From Myxococcales bacterium (GTDB lineage Bacteria > Myxococcota_A > Polyangia > Polyangiales > Houyiibacteriaceae), in NCBI GenBank assembly GCA_020354595.1, contig CP070650.1, forward strand, positions 193,403 through 199,911: DNA of 6,509 nucleotides, written 5' to 3'. Shown in pieces: positions 6,080 through 6,509 of this stretch (positions are counted from its first letter, which is position 1; the number at the start of each line of letters is the position of its first letter). The translations under genes and the position numbers were made by a program. The notes beneath the pieces were generated by a model that searched no databases, had not been told where the DNA came from, and worked only from the letters and a program-made list of their open reading frames with translations.

Positions 6080-6509
6080 ATGCGGAGAGTGAGCGTCGTG
6101 TGGTTGATCTGGATTGCCGCGTGCGGCTCGTCGGGCGAAGAGCCCATCGATCCGATTGCCGAGGCGTACTGCGCGGGATGCTCGGAGACGAACAGCTGCG
6201 CGCGTGTGGTGACCGAAACCATCAATGCCTTCTGTACGGAGGAGACCAGGGCGTACTACAGCTGCGTGACGGACGCCGCGTGCGATGTGTCGGCGTGCGA
6301 GGCCGAATGGGCTGTCCGCGAGCTCTGTAACGGGCAAGCGCCAGTCGACCGAGTCCGGGAGCGCATTGCTGCTTTCGCCCCATCAGCGAACATCGGTCAC
6401 CGGGGTACCGGACCCACGAGAGAAGGGCACCCATTTCCGGAGAACTCGATTCTGTCGTTCTTCGCGGCCATGGAGCAAGGAGCGAACGGAATCGAGCTCG
6501 ACGCCGAGA
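6080..6509 (+). CDS. Cys-rich lipoprotein with glycerophosphodiester phosphodiesterase domain, 5' part
   Basis: The frame is open to the window end; 143 codons are visible. Seen: a short signal peptide MRRVSVVWLIWIAAC with a lipobox IAAC and Cys15 for lipid attachment, then GSSGEEP as a linker. Eight cysteines follow at 31, 34, 40, 52, 62, 68, 73 and 83, a spacing that suggests disulfide bonding outside the cytoplasm. From about residue 104 the start of a GDPD domain appears: IGHRGTG (105-111) with catalytic His107 and Arg108, FPENSILSF (119-127) and GANGIELD (134-141) with metal-ligand Glu139 and Asp141. Known: GDPD enzymes hydrolyse glycerophosphodiesters to glycerol-3-phosphate and an alcohol, or act on related phospholipids. 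Asp141 is followed by AE where DV is more common, a small deviation. Inferred: a surface or periplasmic lipid-scavenging or remodelling enzyme. The remaining catalytic residues lie beyond the window, so activity cannot be judged. The Cys-rich spacer has no family I recognise. Confidence 0.85.
   Translation, partial: MRRVSVVWLIWIAACGSSGEEPIDPIAEAYCAGCSETNSCARVVTETINAFCTEETRAYYSCVTDAACDVSACEAEWAVRELCNGQAPVDRVRERIAAFAPSANIGHRGTGPTREGHPFPENSILSFFAAMEQGANGIELDAE

Overview
This is a GC-rich bacterial window, probably chromosomal, dense with short-gap or overlapping genes. No rRNA, tRNA, CRISPR array, integrase or transposase gene was seen. The organism looks like a Myxococcota or other former deltaproteobacterium. 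That rests on weak evidence: a lipoprotein with a cysteine-rich spacer before its enzymatic domain, an orphan TRAP binding protein, and a GGGGACAC-type inverted repeat. No taxonomic marker gene is present.

Layout, left to right. At 1-167 (+) is the C-terminus of a 3-oxoacid CoA-transferase subunit B. It runs tail to tail into an AtoE-type short-chain fatty acid / acetoacetate transporter at 164-1498 (-), with the two stop codons sharing the palindrome CTAG. The transporter start codon also overlaps, at CATG, the start of a divergent membrane-anchored alpha/beta hydrolase at 1497-2447 (+). Next, at 2414-2584, is a long imperfect inverted repeat that covers the convergent 3' ends of the hydrolase and the next gene. 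A minus-strand pair follows: a 615-residue AMP-forming long-chain acyl-CoA synthetase (3600-5447) and, 11 nt downstream, a secreted TRAP-type solute-binding protein DctP (2578-3588). A 183-bp divergent intergenic region with a 14-bp dyad separates this pair from a plus-strand pair: a GFA-family zinc-binding protein (5631-6044) and the beginning of a lipoprotein with a glycerophosphodiester phosphodiesterase domain (6080 to the window end).

Theme: the left half suggests uptake and CoA activation of short-chain keto acids or ketone bodies (CoA transferase plus AtoE). The middle pair suggests capture and CoA activation of a carboxylic acid, possibly long-chain or hydrophobic (DctP plus acyl-CoA synthetase). 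This reads as ordinary carbon and lipid metabolism. The least explained items are the long inverted repeat, the orphan DctP coupled to an acyl-CoA synthetase, and the eight-cysteine region in front of the GDPD domain. I see no convincing evidence of a new multi-gene system.
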